A stretch of DNA of 64,000 nucleotides from Winogradskyella sediminis (lineage in GTDB: Bacteria; Bacteroidota; Bacteroidia; Flavobacteriales; Flavobacteriaceae): positions 41,606-105,605 of the forward strand of contig NZ_QUNH01000002.1 of NCBI RefSeq assembly GCF_003387355.1. The letters run 5' to 3'. The translations under genes were made by a program, and so were the position numbers. Shown here one piece after another: positions 39,434 through 46,774 of the stretch (position 1 is its first letter; each line of letters opens with the position of its first letter). The notes under the pieces were generated by a model. That model saw only the letters and a program-made list of their open reading frames with translations. It was not told the origin of the DNA and did no database searches.

Positions 39434-39480
39434 CTGAATTAATTGGAAGTCATTCATTCTATTTGAAGGAGGCTTTAATC

Positions 39481-39511
39481 TTTCGTTCATAGAATTAAAT
39501 ACCTACTTTTG
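39481..39511 (+). promoter_or_regulatory. Promoter of the WaaP-like kinase gene
   Basis: The -7 element TACTTTTG (39504-39511) matches TAnnTTTG exactly. A TTCG-type -33 element at about 39482-39485 lies 18 bases upstream, one mismatch from TTTG. The predicted transcript start is about 15-18 bases before the ATG. Confidence 0.55.
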
Positions 39512-39533
39512 CAATTAAAGATTACTATAGTAT

Positions 39534-40307
39534 ATGTCTGTAACGGTAAAAATACATGATAATTCTACGTTAACGAAGAAAGCATTAATGACAAGCATTG
39601 ATAGTTTTGATAGCCATGGTGAAATGATTGGTAATGGTTACAGAAATGTAATAAAAATAGTAACTATTGGTGGTGAACGCTATAATATTAAGGAATTTAA
39701 AGTTCCTAATATGGTAAATAAAATTGTATATCGCTTTTTTAGAAAAAGTAAAGCGGAGCGGTCTTTCTTATATGCCACACGTTTGCTTAATGCAGGTATA
39801 TTAACGCCTGCTCCAGAGGCGTTTGTAGAATACAAATCAGCTTTTACTTTTGGGAGCAGTTATTATATTAGCAAGCAGTTAAAATACGATTTTACCATTA
39901 GAAAGCTAATCGATGAACCGGAGTGTGACGACTATGATACTATTTTAAGACAGTTTACACAATTTACTTATCGTTTGCATGAGAGCGGTATTCATTTTTT
40001 AGACCATTCTCCTGGTAATACGTTGATTATAAAAAATGGTGACAATTATAAATTTTATTTAGTAGATCTTAATCGGATGGCATTTAAAACCCTAAGTTAT
40101 GATGAACGACTAGCCAATTTTGCTCGCTTATCTCCTAAGGATTATATGCTAGATATTATTAGTGATGAATATGCCAAGTTAATAGGGAAACCGCAAGAAG
40201 ACGTTAGAGAACGTATGTATTTTTTCTCTCAAAAATTCTCATCAAGTTTTAAAAAGAAAGAAGCGTTTAAACGTAAGTATTATTTCTGGAGAAAGAAGAA
40301 GCTTTAA
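39534..40307 (+). CDS. LPS kinase, WaaP/Kdo-kinase-like
   Basis: 257 residues of the lipopolysaccharide kinase (Kdo/WaaP) family. It phosphorylates inner-core sugars of LPS on the cytoplasmic side. The kinase residues are in place: K53 in YNIKEFK, E75 in KAERSF, catalytic D157 and N162 in LDHSPGN, and metal-binding D178 in LVDLNRM. The C-terminus is strongly basic (KKKEAFKRKYYFWRKKKL), suggesting contact with membrane phosphate groups. It stands alone on the plus strand between minus-strand glycosyltransferases, and its stop overlaps that of the converging GT2 gene by four bases. Confidence 0.88.
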   Translation: MSVTVKIHDNSTLTKKALMTSIDSFDSHGEMIGNGYRNVIKIVTIGGERYNIKEFKVPNMVNKIVYRFFRKSKAERSFLYATRLLNAGILTPAPEAFVEYKSAFTFGSSYYISKQLKYDFTIRKLIDEPECDDYDTILRQFTQFTYRLHESGIHFLDHSPGNTLIIKNGDNYKFYLVDLNRMAFKTLSYDERLANFARLSPKDYMLDIISDEYAKLIGKPQEDVRERMYFFSQKFSSSFKKKEAFKRKYYFWRKKKL

Positions 40308-41062
40308 TTTTTTTTATATAACTCACGTAACTTTGAATATTTTAAAAAAGTAATATTTGCGGTTTGTACACAAATAACAAATCCATTAAACCCATCTAAA
40401 ACCCCTAACCTTAAAAAATAGGATTTAAAAAAAGCCCAAGTTGGATTAATAATAATTTTCCAAAGAGGTGCTCTTTTACCTTTGTTAAAATAAGCTTGAG
40501 CTGCAATGGTAGAAAAGTATTCAGTTTTCTGATTAAATTCTGAATAGGTCTGATACGTTTGATGTAAAATATCTCCTTTTAAGTGGCCAATTGTAGCGTT
40601 GCTATCAAATAGTTGCACAGTATCGTGTGGATTTATGCCTTGCCACTCGGCTTTCCTTCTATCAAAAACTCTAAGCTTTTTATTAGGATACCAATCCGAA
40701 TGTTTAATCCATTGTCCACAAAAGTTGTTAAATCGATTGGCATAGTAGCCATCATATTGCCAATTTGCTTTTAATTTAATAATCGATTTTTGAAGGGATT
40801 CAGATAAGGCTTCATCACCATCTAAAGAGACAACATGATTGTAACTGGCTTGTGCTAAAGCAAAATTCTTTTGTTCAATGTAACCTAAGAATTTCTGTTC
40901 AATAAAAGTAACATTAAATTTATTGCATAAAGTTTTAGTTTGGTCAGTTGAAAAAGAGTCTACGACAATAATTTCATCAGCAACACCAACTAAAGATTGC
41001 AAACATTGCGCAATGTTGCGTTCTTCGTTAAAGGTAATAATAACTGCAGATAGTTTTAGCAT
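40304..41062 (-). CDS. Glycosyltransferase family 2 (WaaE/KdtX-like)
   Basis: 252 residues with a GT-A fold: LSAVIITFNEERNI at the start, DEIIVVDSFSTDQT (35-48), VVSLDGDEALS (D-x-D motif) and LRVFDRRKAEWQG. The later GHLKGDILHQTYQTYSEF and the hydrophobic, basic end match the beta-1,4-glucosyltransferase subgroup acting on LPS inner core (WaaE/KdtX-like). It probably acts at the membrane surface. The exact sugar and acceptor are not determined. Confidence 0.88.
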   Translation of the reverse strand: MLKLSAVIITFNEERNIAQCLQSLVGVADEIIVVDSFSTDQTKTLCNKFNVTFIEQKFLGYIEQKNFALAQASYNHVVSLDGDEALSESLQKSIIKLKANWQYDGYYANRFNNFCGQWIKHSDWYPNKKLRVFDRRKAEWQGINPHDTVQLFDSNATIGHLKGDILHQTYQTYSEFNQKTEYFSTIAAQAYFNKGKRAPLWKIIINPTWAFFKSYFLRLGVLDGFNGFVICVQTANITFLKYSKLRELYKKN

Positions 41063-41090
41063 TGTATTTATTTCTCAGTGGTAAAAATAG

Positions 41091-41098
41091 TATTTTTG
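41091..41098 (+). promoter_or_regulatory. -7 element placing a leaderless start at 41103
   Basis: TATTTTTG is an exact TAnnTTTG match and ends four bases before the ATG. With the usual spacing the transcript would begin at or next to the A of the ATG. No clear -33 TTTG was identified. Confidence 0.45.
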
Positions 41099-41102
41099 TA
41101 CC

Positions 41103-41927
41103 ATGCAATCTAATTCAAAAGCCTCTGTAATTATTAGTACCTACAATCAACCAGAATGGTTGGCTCTAGTATTACACAGTTATAGTATTCAAACGGAAAA
41201 TAGTTTTGAAATTATTATAGCAGATGATGGTTCTAATGAACAAACAAAAGCTGTAATAGAGAAATGTATTTTAGAAACAGAGCTAAAAATTTCTCATGTT
41301 TGGCATGAAGATAATGGTTTTCAAAAGACAAAAATTTTAAATGAAGCCATCTTAGCCTCAAGCTCAGATTATTTAATTTTTACTGATGGAGATTGTATTG
41401 CACGACAAGATTTTGTAGAAACACATCTTAGATTACGCAGACCTAACTATGCCCTTTCAGGTGGCTATTTTAAACTGGTAAAATCTGTATCAGATAACAT
41501 ATGTAAAGAAATTATAACTCACCAACACTGCTTTGACAAAGATTGGCTTATTGATAAAGGCCAACCTAAAAGTTTTAAATTTAATAAACTTACAAAGTCT
41601 AAGGCTAAGGCTCAATGGTTAAATAAAATAACTCCTACAAAAGCGACTTTTGATGGTATGAATGTCTCCTGTTTTAAATCCGATATATTAGCTGTGAATG
41701 GTTTTGATGAACGTATGCAATACGGAGGAGAAGATAGAGAAGTAGGGGAGCGCATGATGAATAATGGTGTGAAGTTTAGACAAGTACGTTACAGTACTAT
41801 TTGTGTACATTTGCATCATGAAAGGCCTTATAAAAATGACGAAGCAAGAGTTTTGAACGAAGAGATAAGGAAAACAACGAAACAAAAGAAAATAATCTAT
41901 ACCAATTTCGGTATTAAAAAAGCATAA
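41103..41927 (+). CDS. Glycosyltransferase family 2 (first of tandem pair)
   Basis: 274 residues with a GT-A fold. KASVIISTYNQPEWLALVLH, IIIADDGSNEQT (D-D-G), YLIFTDGDCIARQDFVETHL (D-G-D metal motif), and the C-terminal FDERMQYGGEDREVGERM and VRYSTICVHLHHE follow in order. The last segment is the galactosyltransferase-like C-terminal domain (G-G-E-D-x-E) found in chondroitin-polymerase-like GT2 enzymes. The next gene starts three bases after this stop and encodes a clear paralogue. Both probably extend the LPS or surface glycan. Confidence 0.9.
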   Translation: MQSNSKASVIISTYNQPEWLALVLHSYSIQTENSFEIIIADDGSNEQTKAVIEKCILETELKISHVWHEDNGFQKTKILNEAILASSSDYLIFTDGDCIARQDFVETHLRLRRPNYALSGGYFKLVKSVSDNICKEIITHQHCFDKDWLIDKGQPKSFKFNKLTKSKAKAQWLNKITPTKATFDGMNVSCFKSDILAVNGFDERMQYGGEDREVGERMMNNGVKFRQVRYSTICVHLHHERPYKNDEARVLNEEIRKTTKQKKIIYTNFGIKKA

Positions 41928-41930
41928 ACA

Positions 41931-42752
41931 ATGGCACTACCTAAGATAACGGTGATTATCGCAACCTATAATAAAATAGATTGGCTAGAGAAAGTTTTGT
42001 ACGGTTATAGTGTTCAGACGTATAAGGATTTTGATATCATTATAGCAGATGATGGTTCTACTAAGGAAACTAAGGATCTCATCGATAGATTTAAAGCCGA
42101 TTATCCTGTAAATATTACGCATGCATGGCATGAAGATAAAGGCTATAGACGTCAAAAAATATTGAATGAAGCCATTGTTATGGCTAAAAATGAATATATT
42201 TTATTCACTGATGGAGATTGTATTCCGCGTAAGGATTTTGTAGAAACACATGCTAAATTTGCTGAAAAAGGGTATTTCTTATCTGGTGGTTACTGTAAGC
42301 TTAATATGGATTTAAGTGAAACCATTTCTGAAAATGATATTACGTCTCACAATTGTTTTGATGTCAAATGGTTAAAATCTAAAGGTGAATTAGGGAGTAA
42401 AAACACTCTAAAATTATCGGTTAAAGATGGATTAGCTAGCTTTTTAGACGTGGTAACTCCAACAGGAGCGACCTTTAATAACTGTAATTCTTCTGCTTGG
42501 AAATCAGATTTAATTGCTATTAATGGTTACGATGAGCGTATGCAATATGGTGGGCCAGACAGAGAATTGGGAGAGCGCTTAGTGAATTTTGGAATGAAGA
42601 CGAAACAAATACGTTATAAAGCAATCGTTTTACATTTAGATCATGCTAGAGGCTATAAAACACAAGAATCTTTAGATCGAAATTTAGCCATTAGAGCTAA
42701 AGTGAAAAAAGAAAATTTAAAATGGACACCATTCGGAATTAAAAAAGATTAG
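41931..42752 (+). CDS. Glycosyltransferase family 2 (second of tandem pair)
   Basis: 273 residues, aligned with the preceding protein throughout. Shared segments include ITVIIATYNKIDWLEKVLYG, IIIADDGSTKET, YILFTDGDCIPRKDFVETH, YDERMQYGGPDRELGERL, IRYKAIVLHLDHARGY and the ending PFGIKKD. The third motif has GGPD instead of GGED, so donor or acceptor choice may differ (inference). The tandem arrangement indicates gene duplication. Its stop overlaps the stop of the converging GT9 gene by four bases. Confidence 0.9.
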   Translation: MALPKITVIIATYNKIDWLEKVLYGYSVQTYKDFDIIIADDGSTKETKDLIDRFKADYPVNITHAWHEDKGYRRQKILNEAIVMAKNEYILFTDGDCIPRKDFVETHAKFAEKGYFLSGGYCKLNMDLSETISENDITSHNCFDVKWLKSKGELGSKNTLKLSVKDGLASFLDVVTPTGATFNNCNSSAWKSDLIAINGYDERMQYGGPDRELGERLVNFGMKTKQIRYKAIVLHLDHARGYKTQESLDRNLAIRAKVKKENLKWTPFGIKKD

Positions 42753-43816
42753 TGCAACCGTTTTAAAAAAGCCTTTAAATTACTTTCAAAAAAAGCGGGC
42801 TTAAAATCTAAATACAATTCTGTAGCTTTTGATTTTAATACTTTAGGGTGTTCAATATTTAGATATGGTTTATTGTCATAATCTTTAAGATGAACAGAAA
42901 CGTATTTTATATTGTCGTCAAACATATTCCAAGCCTCTTTCTTAATCCAAGGTGAGAATATGGTAAATGTTGGAATATAAAGTGCTTTTGCCATATTTAT
43001 GGCTCCGCCTTCATTGCCAATTAAGGCGTTACAATGCGAGGTTATAGCCAAGAAATCTCTTAAAGATTTTCCAAAGACATCAAAATAAATATGTTTTTGA
43101 GTTTCTGGAGAGCATAATTCTAAAATAGCTTTAGCATCTGCTTCCTGTTTTGGAATGTAATTGAATAAAATCTGACTAGTGGGTTGTTCTAATACGATTT
43201 GGTCAATCACCTTTGCCATATATTCAAAAGGGTAGGTTTTGTTGTGGCCGCTACCTAAGACACCAATCATAAATAGGGGATTTTCCAAATCAATAGCCCT
43301 ATATTCTAAAAATTGTTTAGCGTTATTTTTTTCATCTTCTGTGAGGTATATTTTTGGTCGTACAATTTTTAAAGCATTAATGTCTAAAGGTTTTAACAGT
43401 TGTAAACGATTTTCAATCGCTAGACCAGCATTTGTATGTGCTTTGCTTTTATGTTTAAAAGTGTGAGTATAGATAAACGATTTTTTTCCTTTATCGATAG
43501 AGATTTTAGTTTTTGCTTTAGATAAAAAAGTCATGAGTTTACTCGATAATTTAGAGTAAACATCAATAACGACATCAAAATTTTGTTTGTTTAAATCTTT
43601 AGCAAATTTATAAAGTTGAATTTTATGCTTTTCGTGTTCCGGCGTGAAAAAATGAAAATAATCAATAAAAGGATTGTTTTCTACAACAGGATAGGTGTGA
43701 GAATTAATCACATAATGTAATTCTGCTTCAGGATATGTATGTTTTATAGCTTCAAACAAAATGCTTGTAGCTAAAACATCACCAATCATTTTTTGTTGAA
43801 TTATTAAAATTTTCAT
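42749..43816 (-). CDS. Glycosyltransferase family 9 (heptosyltransferase-like)
   Basis: 355 residues of the ADP-heptose:LPS heptosyltransferase superfamily. The start ILIIQQKMIGDVLATSILFE is the typical family opening (I-G-D-x-x-x-x-x-P variant). NFDVVIDVYSKLSSKLMTFL, a GVLGSGHNKTYPFEYMAKVI donor region and the hallmark ALIGNEGGAINMAKAL (G-x-E-G-G-x-x-x-x-A) follow. It transfers a sugar, often a heptose, to the LPS inner core at the cytoplasmic face. No membrane segment. Confidence 0.9.
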   Translation of the reverse strand: MKILIIQQKMIGDVLATSILFEAIKHTYPEAELHYVINSHTYPVVENNPFIDYFHFFTPEHEKHKIQLYKFAKDLNKQNFDVVIDVYSKLSSKLMTFLSKAKTKISIDKGKKSFIYTHTFKHKSKAHTNAGLAIENRLQLLKPLDINALKIVRPKIYLTEDEKNNAKQFLEYRAIDLENPLFMIGVLGSGHNKTYPFEYMAKVIDQIVLEQPTSQILFNYIPKQEADAKAILELCSPETQKHIYFDVFGKSLRDFLAITSHCNALIGNEGGAINMAKALYIPTFTIFSPWIKKEAWNMFDDNIKYVSVHLKDYDNKPYLNIEHPKVLKSKATELYLDFKPAFFESNLKAFLKRLH

Positions 43817-43826
43817 GTTTCAAGAT

Positions 43827-43864
43827 AAAAAAATCCAACTGTAAATCAATTGGTCACAGTTGGA
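43827..43864 (-). terminator. Intrinsic terminator of dapD
   Basis: TCCAACTGT (43834-43842) pairs with ACAGTTGGA (43856-43864). On the minus strand the stem is followed by seven T. It lies about 35 bases downstream of the dapD stop. Confidence 0.85.
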
Positions 43865-43899
43865 TAAATATATTATTCTATTTATTGAAATGCAACAAA

Positions 43900-44715
43900 T
43901 TAAACCGCCACATCATACTCGCGTAAGGCATCGTTTAAAGACGTCTTTTTGTTAGTGCTTTCTTTTCGTTTTCCAATAATCAAAGCACAAGGTACTTGAT
44001 ATTCACCAGCAGCAAACTTTTTTGTGTAACTTCCAGGAATAACCACAGAACGCGCAGGCACAACACCTTTAGTTTCTACAGGTTCCTCTCCGGTAACATC
44101 AATAATTTTTGTACTCATAGTTAACACTACATTTGCTCCTAAAACAGCTTCCTTTTCTACACGAACGCCTTCAACAACAATACAACGACTACCAATGAAT
44201 GCACCATCTTCGATAATCACAGGTGCCGCTTGTAAAGGTTCTAAAACTCCTCCAATACCAACTCCACCAGATAAATGAACGTTTTTACCAATCTGTGCAC
44301 AACTACCAACAGTTGCCCAGGTATCTACCATAGTGCCTTCATCTACATACGCACCAATATTTACATAGCTTGGCATTAAAATAGTACCCGAAGAAATATA
44401 AGCACCATGTCTTGCTACAGCCTGTGGTACAACTCTAATTCCTTTTTCCGCATAACCTCTTTTTAAAGGAATTTTATCGTGATATTCAAAAATACCAACT
44501 TCGTAAGTTTCCATTTTCTGAATAGGGAAATACAATACAACGGCTTTTTTTATCCATTCATTTACTTGCCATCCATCATCAGTTGGTTCTGCTACACGTA
44601 ATGTACCAGCATCAACAAGGTCTACGACACTTCGTATGGCATCTATAGTTACTTTGTCATTTAAAAGAGAACGATCGTCCCAAGCATTTTCTATTACAGA
44701 TTGTAGTTGTTTCAT
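43900..44715 (-). CDS. dapD: 2,3,4,5-tetrahydropyridine-2,6-dicarboxylate N-succinyltransferase
   Basis: 271 residues from ATG 44715, the normal length for DapD. An in-frame ATG at 44760 lies upstream of the predicted promoter and adds an unrelated 15-residue extension. The enzyme succinylates tetrahydrodipicolinate in the succinylase branch of lysine and meso-diaminopimelate synthesis. The middle is a left-handed beta-helix of hexapeptide repeats (VVPQAVARHGAYIS, VNIGAYVDEGTMVDTWATVG, GVGIGGVLEP, AFIGSRCIVVEGV, LGANVVL). The C-terminal GSYTKKFAAGEYQVPCALII is characteristic. A monocistronic unit with its own promoter and terminator. Confidence 0.95.
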   Translation of the reverse strand: MKQLQSVIENAWDDRSLLNDKVTIDAIRSVVDLVDAGTLRVAEPTDDGWQVNEWIKKAVVLYFPIQKMETYEVGIFEYHDKIPLKRGYAEKGIRVVPQAVARHGAYISSGTILMPSYVNIGAYVDEGTMVDTWATVGSCAQIGKNVHLSGGVGIGGVLEPLQAAPVIIEDGAFIGSRCIVVEGVRVEKEAVLGANVVLTMSTKIIDVTGEEPVETKGVVPARSVVIPGSYTKKFAAGEYQVPCALIIGKRKESTNKKTSLNDALREYDVAV

Positions 44716-44739
44716 GTGATTCAATAGTATTTTTGAGAT

Positions 44740-44747
44740 CAAATATA
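44740..44747 (-). promoter_or_regulatory. -7 element of dapD
   Basis: The minus strand reads TATATTTG, an exact TAnnTTTG match, 24 bases upstream of the ATG at 44715. It supports this ATG over the one at 44760. Confidence 0.5.
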
Positions 44748-44880
44748 CCTCTATAATCATTTAAGCTAAAACACTTTTTTAAAAAATTGTGACCTTTCTA
44801 AAAAGTTAGGGTCTTAATATTAATTAAAAGCTTGGATATTTTTAATGAATATCTTGGGATTTAAATAATAGCTAATTTTG

Positions 44881-44930
44881 AAAACTCCTCTCCCCATTGA
44901 TTGAGGAGTTTTCTTTTTCTTTTTTTTTGA
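44881..44930 (+). terminator. Orphan intrinsic terminator, plus strand
   Basis: AAAACTCCTC (44881-44890) pairs with GAGGAGTTTT (44903-44912) across a 12-base loop. A long pyrimidine, mostly T, tract follows to about 44928. No upstream plus-strand gene is seen; it may end a small RNA. Confidence 0.65.
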
Positions 44931-45037
44931 AATTAAATGTGACTAACATAAAAACGCTGTGTCTTATATATAATTACATGATTTATTTTTAGAGGGAATA
45001 TATCATATTGATTAATTTGGTTAAATTGATTTATTTT

Positions 45038-45070
45038 AAAAACGCTTCTTTTTTATAAGAAGCGTTTTTT
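45038..45070 (+). terminator. Second orphan terminator-like hairpin
   Basis: A perfect 12-13 base stem, AAAACGCTTCTT (45039-45050) with AAGAAGCGTTTT (45057-45068), has a six-base loop and T-rich flank on both strands, so it could work in either direction. It lies directly before the ruvX promoter. Confidence 0.65.
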
Positions 45071-45077
45071 ATTGCAT

Positions 45078-45085
45078 TATCTTTG
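45078..45085 (+). promoter_or_regulatory. -7 element of ruvX
   Basis: TATCTTTG is an exact TAnnTTTG match, ending five bases before the ATG, which implies a leaderless or nearly leaderless mRNA. The -33 region would fall within the preceding hairpin. Confidence 0.5.
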
Positions 45086-45090
45086 TATTT

Positions 45091-45501
45091 ATGGGACGAA
45101 TTTTAGCTATTGATTATGGTACTAAACGAACAGGATTAGCCGTTACAGACGAAATGCAAATTATCGCATCTGGCCTTACTACGGTAGAGACGAAGCAGTT
45201 GCTTCCGTTTTTAAAAACATATGTGTTAACTGAAAATGTCGAAAAAATTGTAGTTGGTTTACCTAAGCAAATGGATAATTCGGCTTCAGAAAGTGAAGTT
45301 TATATTCAGAAATTTTTGGTACAATTACGAAAAAACCTACCGCAAATCCCTGTAGATCGTGTTGATGAACGTTTTACTTCTAAGATGGCATTTCAAACCA
45401 TGATTGATAGTGGATTAAAGAAAAAACAACGCAAAAATAAAGCCTTGGTAGACGAAATTAGTGCTACGCTAATTTTACAGAGTTACCTTTCTAGTAAATA
45501 G
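45091..45501 (+). CDS. ruvX: YqgF/RuvX family Holliday-junction resolvase-like protein
   Basis: 136 residues of the RNase-H-like YqgF family. It acts in pre-16S rRNA 5' end processing in E. coli and has been proposed as a Holliday-junction resolvase. Conserved features are ILAIDYGTKRTGLAVTD (4-20, catalytic D8), EKIVVGLPKQMDN (51-63), DERFTS (92-97) and D121 in ALVDEISATLILQ. Full length. It is followed by def after about 160 bases, and def has its own promoter. Confidence 0.94.
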   Translation: MGRILAIDYGTKRTGLAVTDEMQIIASGLTTVETKQLLPFLKTYVLTENVEKIVVGLPKQMDNSASESEVYIQKFLVQLRKNLPQIPVDRVDERFTSKMAFQTMIDSGLKKKQRKNKALVDEISATLILQSYLSSK

Positions 45502-45609
45502 TAAAAACTGTGTCATTACGGTTTTTAATTTTTTAGAATTGTATTTCAAACGCTTACAAAATAGAGACTAATGTATCACACAGTATGCTTTTGAATTTAG
45601 TTTTTGAAA

Positions 45610-45642
45610 TTTGAAATATTAGGTTAGAATTTGGTACTTTTG
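45610..45642 (+). promoter_or_regulatory. Promoter of def
   Basis: A -33 TTTG (45610-45613) and a -7 TACTTTTG (45635-45642) are separated by 21 bases, a good match to the Bacteroidota consensus. The predicted leader is about 15 bases. Confidence 0.65.
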
Positions 45643-45662
45643 CACCCGAAAATATATGAATT

Positions 45663-46253
45663 ATGATTTTACCTATCGTAGCCTATGGCGATGCTGTATT
45701 GAAGAAAGAGGCCAAGGAAATAGATAAAGATTACCCAAAGTTAAACGAACTTATAGATAACATGTACGAAACCATGTATGGTGCGTATGGTGTGGGTTTA
45801 GCTGCTCCACAAATTGGTTTAGCTATTCGGTTGTTTTTAGTAGATACAAGTCCTTTTGCAGATGATGAAGATCTATCTGAAAAAGAGCGAGAACAAATGA
45901 AAAACTTCAAAAAAACATTCATTAATGCTCAAATTTTGGAAGAGGAAGGTGACGAATGGGCTTTTAACGAAGGCTGTTTAAGCATTCCAGATGTTAGAGA
46001 AGATGTTTTTAGAAAGCCAAAGATTAAGATTCAATATCAAGATGAAAATTTTGATACGCACGTAGAAGAATATGATGGCTTAATAGCGAGAGTTATTCAA
46101 CATGAGTACGATCATATTGAAGGTGTTTTATTTACAGATAAACTTTCTTCATTCAAAAAACGTTTAATAAAAGGAAAACTTACTAATATATCAAAAGGTA
46201 AGATAAAAATTGATTACAGAATGCGATTTCCTGCAATGAGCAGAAAACGTTAA
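45663..46253 (+). CDS. def: Peptide deformylase
   Basis: 196 residues. It removes the formyl group from the N-terminal methionine of nascent proteins using a bound metal. All three motifs are intact: GVGLAAPQ (43-50), EGCLSIP (103-109, metal ligand C105) and HEYDH (147-151, both His ligands and the catalytic Glu). An acidic insert (ADDEDLSEKEREQM, about 66-79) is seen in many Bacteroidota homologues. First gene of an apparent def-DUF5606 pair. Confidence 0.95.
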   Translation: MILPIVAYGDAVLKKEAKEIDKDYPKLNELIDNMYETMYGAYGVGLAAPQIGLAIRLFLVDTSPFADDEDLSEKEREQMKNFKKTFINAQILEEEGDEWAFNEGCLSIPDVREDVFRKPKIKIQYQDENFDTHVEEYDGLIARVIQHEYDHIEGVLFTDKLSSFKKRLIKGKLTNISKGKIKIDYRMRFPAMSRKR

Positions 46254-46263
46254 TAATATATAT

Positions 46264-46695
46264 ATGAGCTTAGATAAAATTTTATCCATTTCAGGAAAAC
46301 CAGGTTTATACCAAATCGTTACACAAACAAGAACAGGTGCTGTTGTAGAGTCGTTAATTGACAAGAAGCGTATTACAGTAGGTGCACACAGTAATATTAG
46401 TATTCTTAGCGAAATTGCTATTTATACTTTAGCTGAAGAAGTACCTTTAAGAGAGGTACTAAAAAAGGTAAAAGAAAAAGAAGGCGGAGAGCAAACGTCT
46501 ATCAGTCACAAGGATGGTAAGGATGTTTTAGAAGAATTTTTCTTTGAAGTATTACCAAACTATGATGAAGATCGTGTATATCCTTCAGATATTAAAAAAG
46601 TAGTACAATGGTACAACTTACTTCAAAAGAATAATCTTTTAGATGCATTAGAAGATCCAAAAGACGATAAAAATACTTCTGACGAAGAGGAGTAA
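46264..46695 (+). CDS. DUF5606 domain protein
   Basis: 143 residues. The N-terminal half (about 1-60: KILSISGKPGLYQIVTQTRT, GAVVESLIDKKRITVGAHSN) is the DUF5606 small beta domain, and the C-terminal part is helical, ending in an acidic tail (DDKNTSDEEE). The function is unknown. It begins 10 bases after def, so it is co-transcribed with it, and is followed by a palindromic element before mazG. No signal peptide, so it is cytosolic. Confidence 0.85.
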   Translation: MSLDKILSISGKPGLYQIVTQTRTGAVVESLIDKKRITVGAHSNISILSEIAIYTLAEEVPLREVLKKVKEKEGGEQTSISHKDGKDVLEEFFFEVLPNYDEDRVYPSDIKKVVQWYNLLQKNNLLDALEDPKDDKNTSDEEE

Positions 46696-46701
46696 ATAAT
46701 A

Positions 46702-46757
46702 CGTCAGTGCGAGTGGTTTTGAGCAGAAAGCTTTCTGCTCAAAATTGTATTGAGACC
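46702..46757. repeat. REP-like element around a perfect 28-base palindrome
   Basis: Bases 46717-46744 form a perfect palindrome with 14-base half-sites (TTTTGAGCAGAAAG and its complement). They are flanked by GTCAGTGCGAGTG on the left and TTGTATTGAGACC on the right. From memory, similar GTCAGT-CGAGTG ... GTATCGAGA elements recur between genes in flavobacterial genomes. There is no T tract, so it is not a classical terminator. Confidence 0.6.
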
Positions 46758-46774
46758 ATATTATAACAAAAATA

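Larger units (their letters stand above)
44761..45090. other. Intergenic region with two plus-strand terminator-like hairpins
   Basis: AT-rich spacer between divergent dapD and ruvX. It contains two strong hairpins oriented as plus-strand terminators although no plus-strand gene lies upstream. The 110 bases between them hold no reading frame of note. The promoter of ruvX sits at the right end. Confidence 0.6.

Noticed and set aside
33187-43816. Complete capsule or O-antigen operon
   Set aside because: No Wzx, Wzy, Wza or chain-length protein is present, and the genes alternate in direction.
44716-44760. Upstream ATG for dapD at 44760
   Set aside because: It adds 15 residues unlike the family and lies upstream of the likely promoter.
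44873-44880. TAATTTTG as a promoter for a small RNA
   Set aside because: It directly abuts the terminator stem, so a transcript would end within a few bases.
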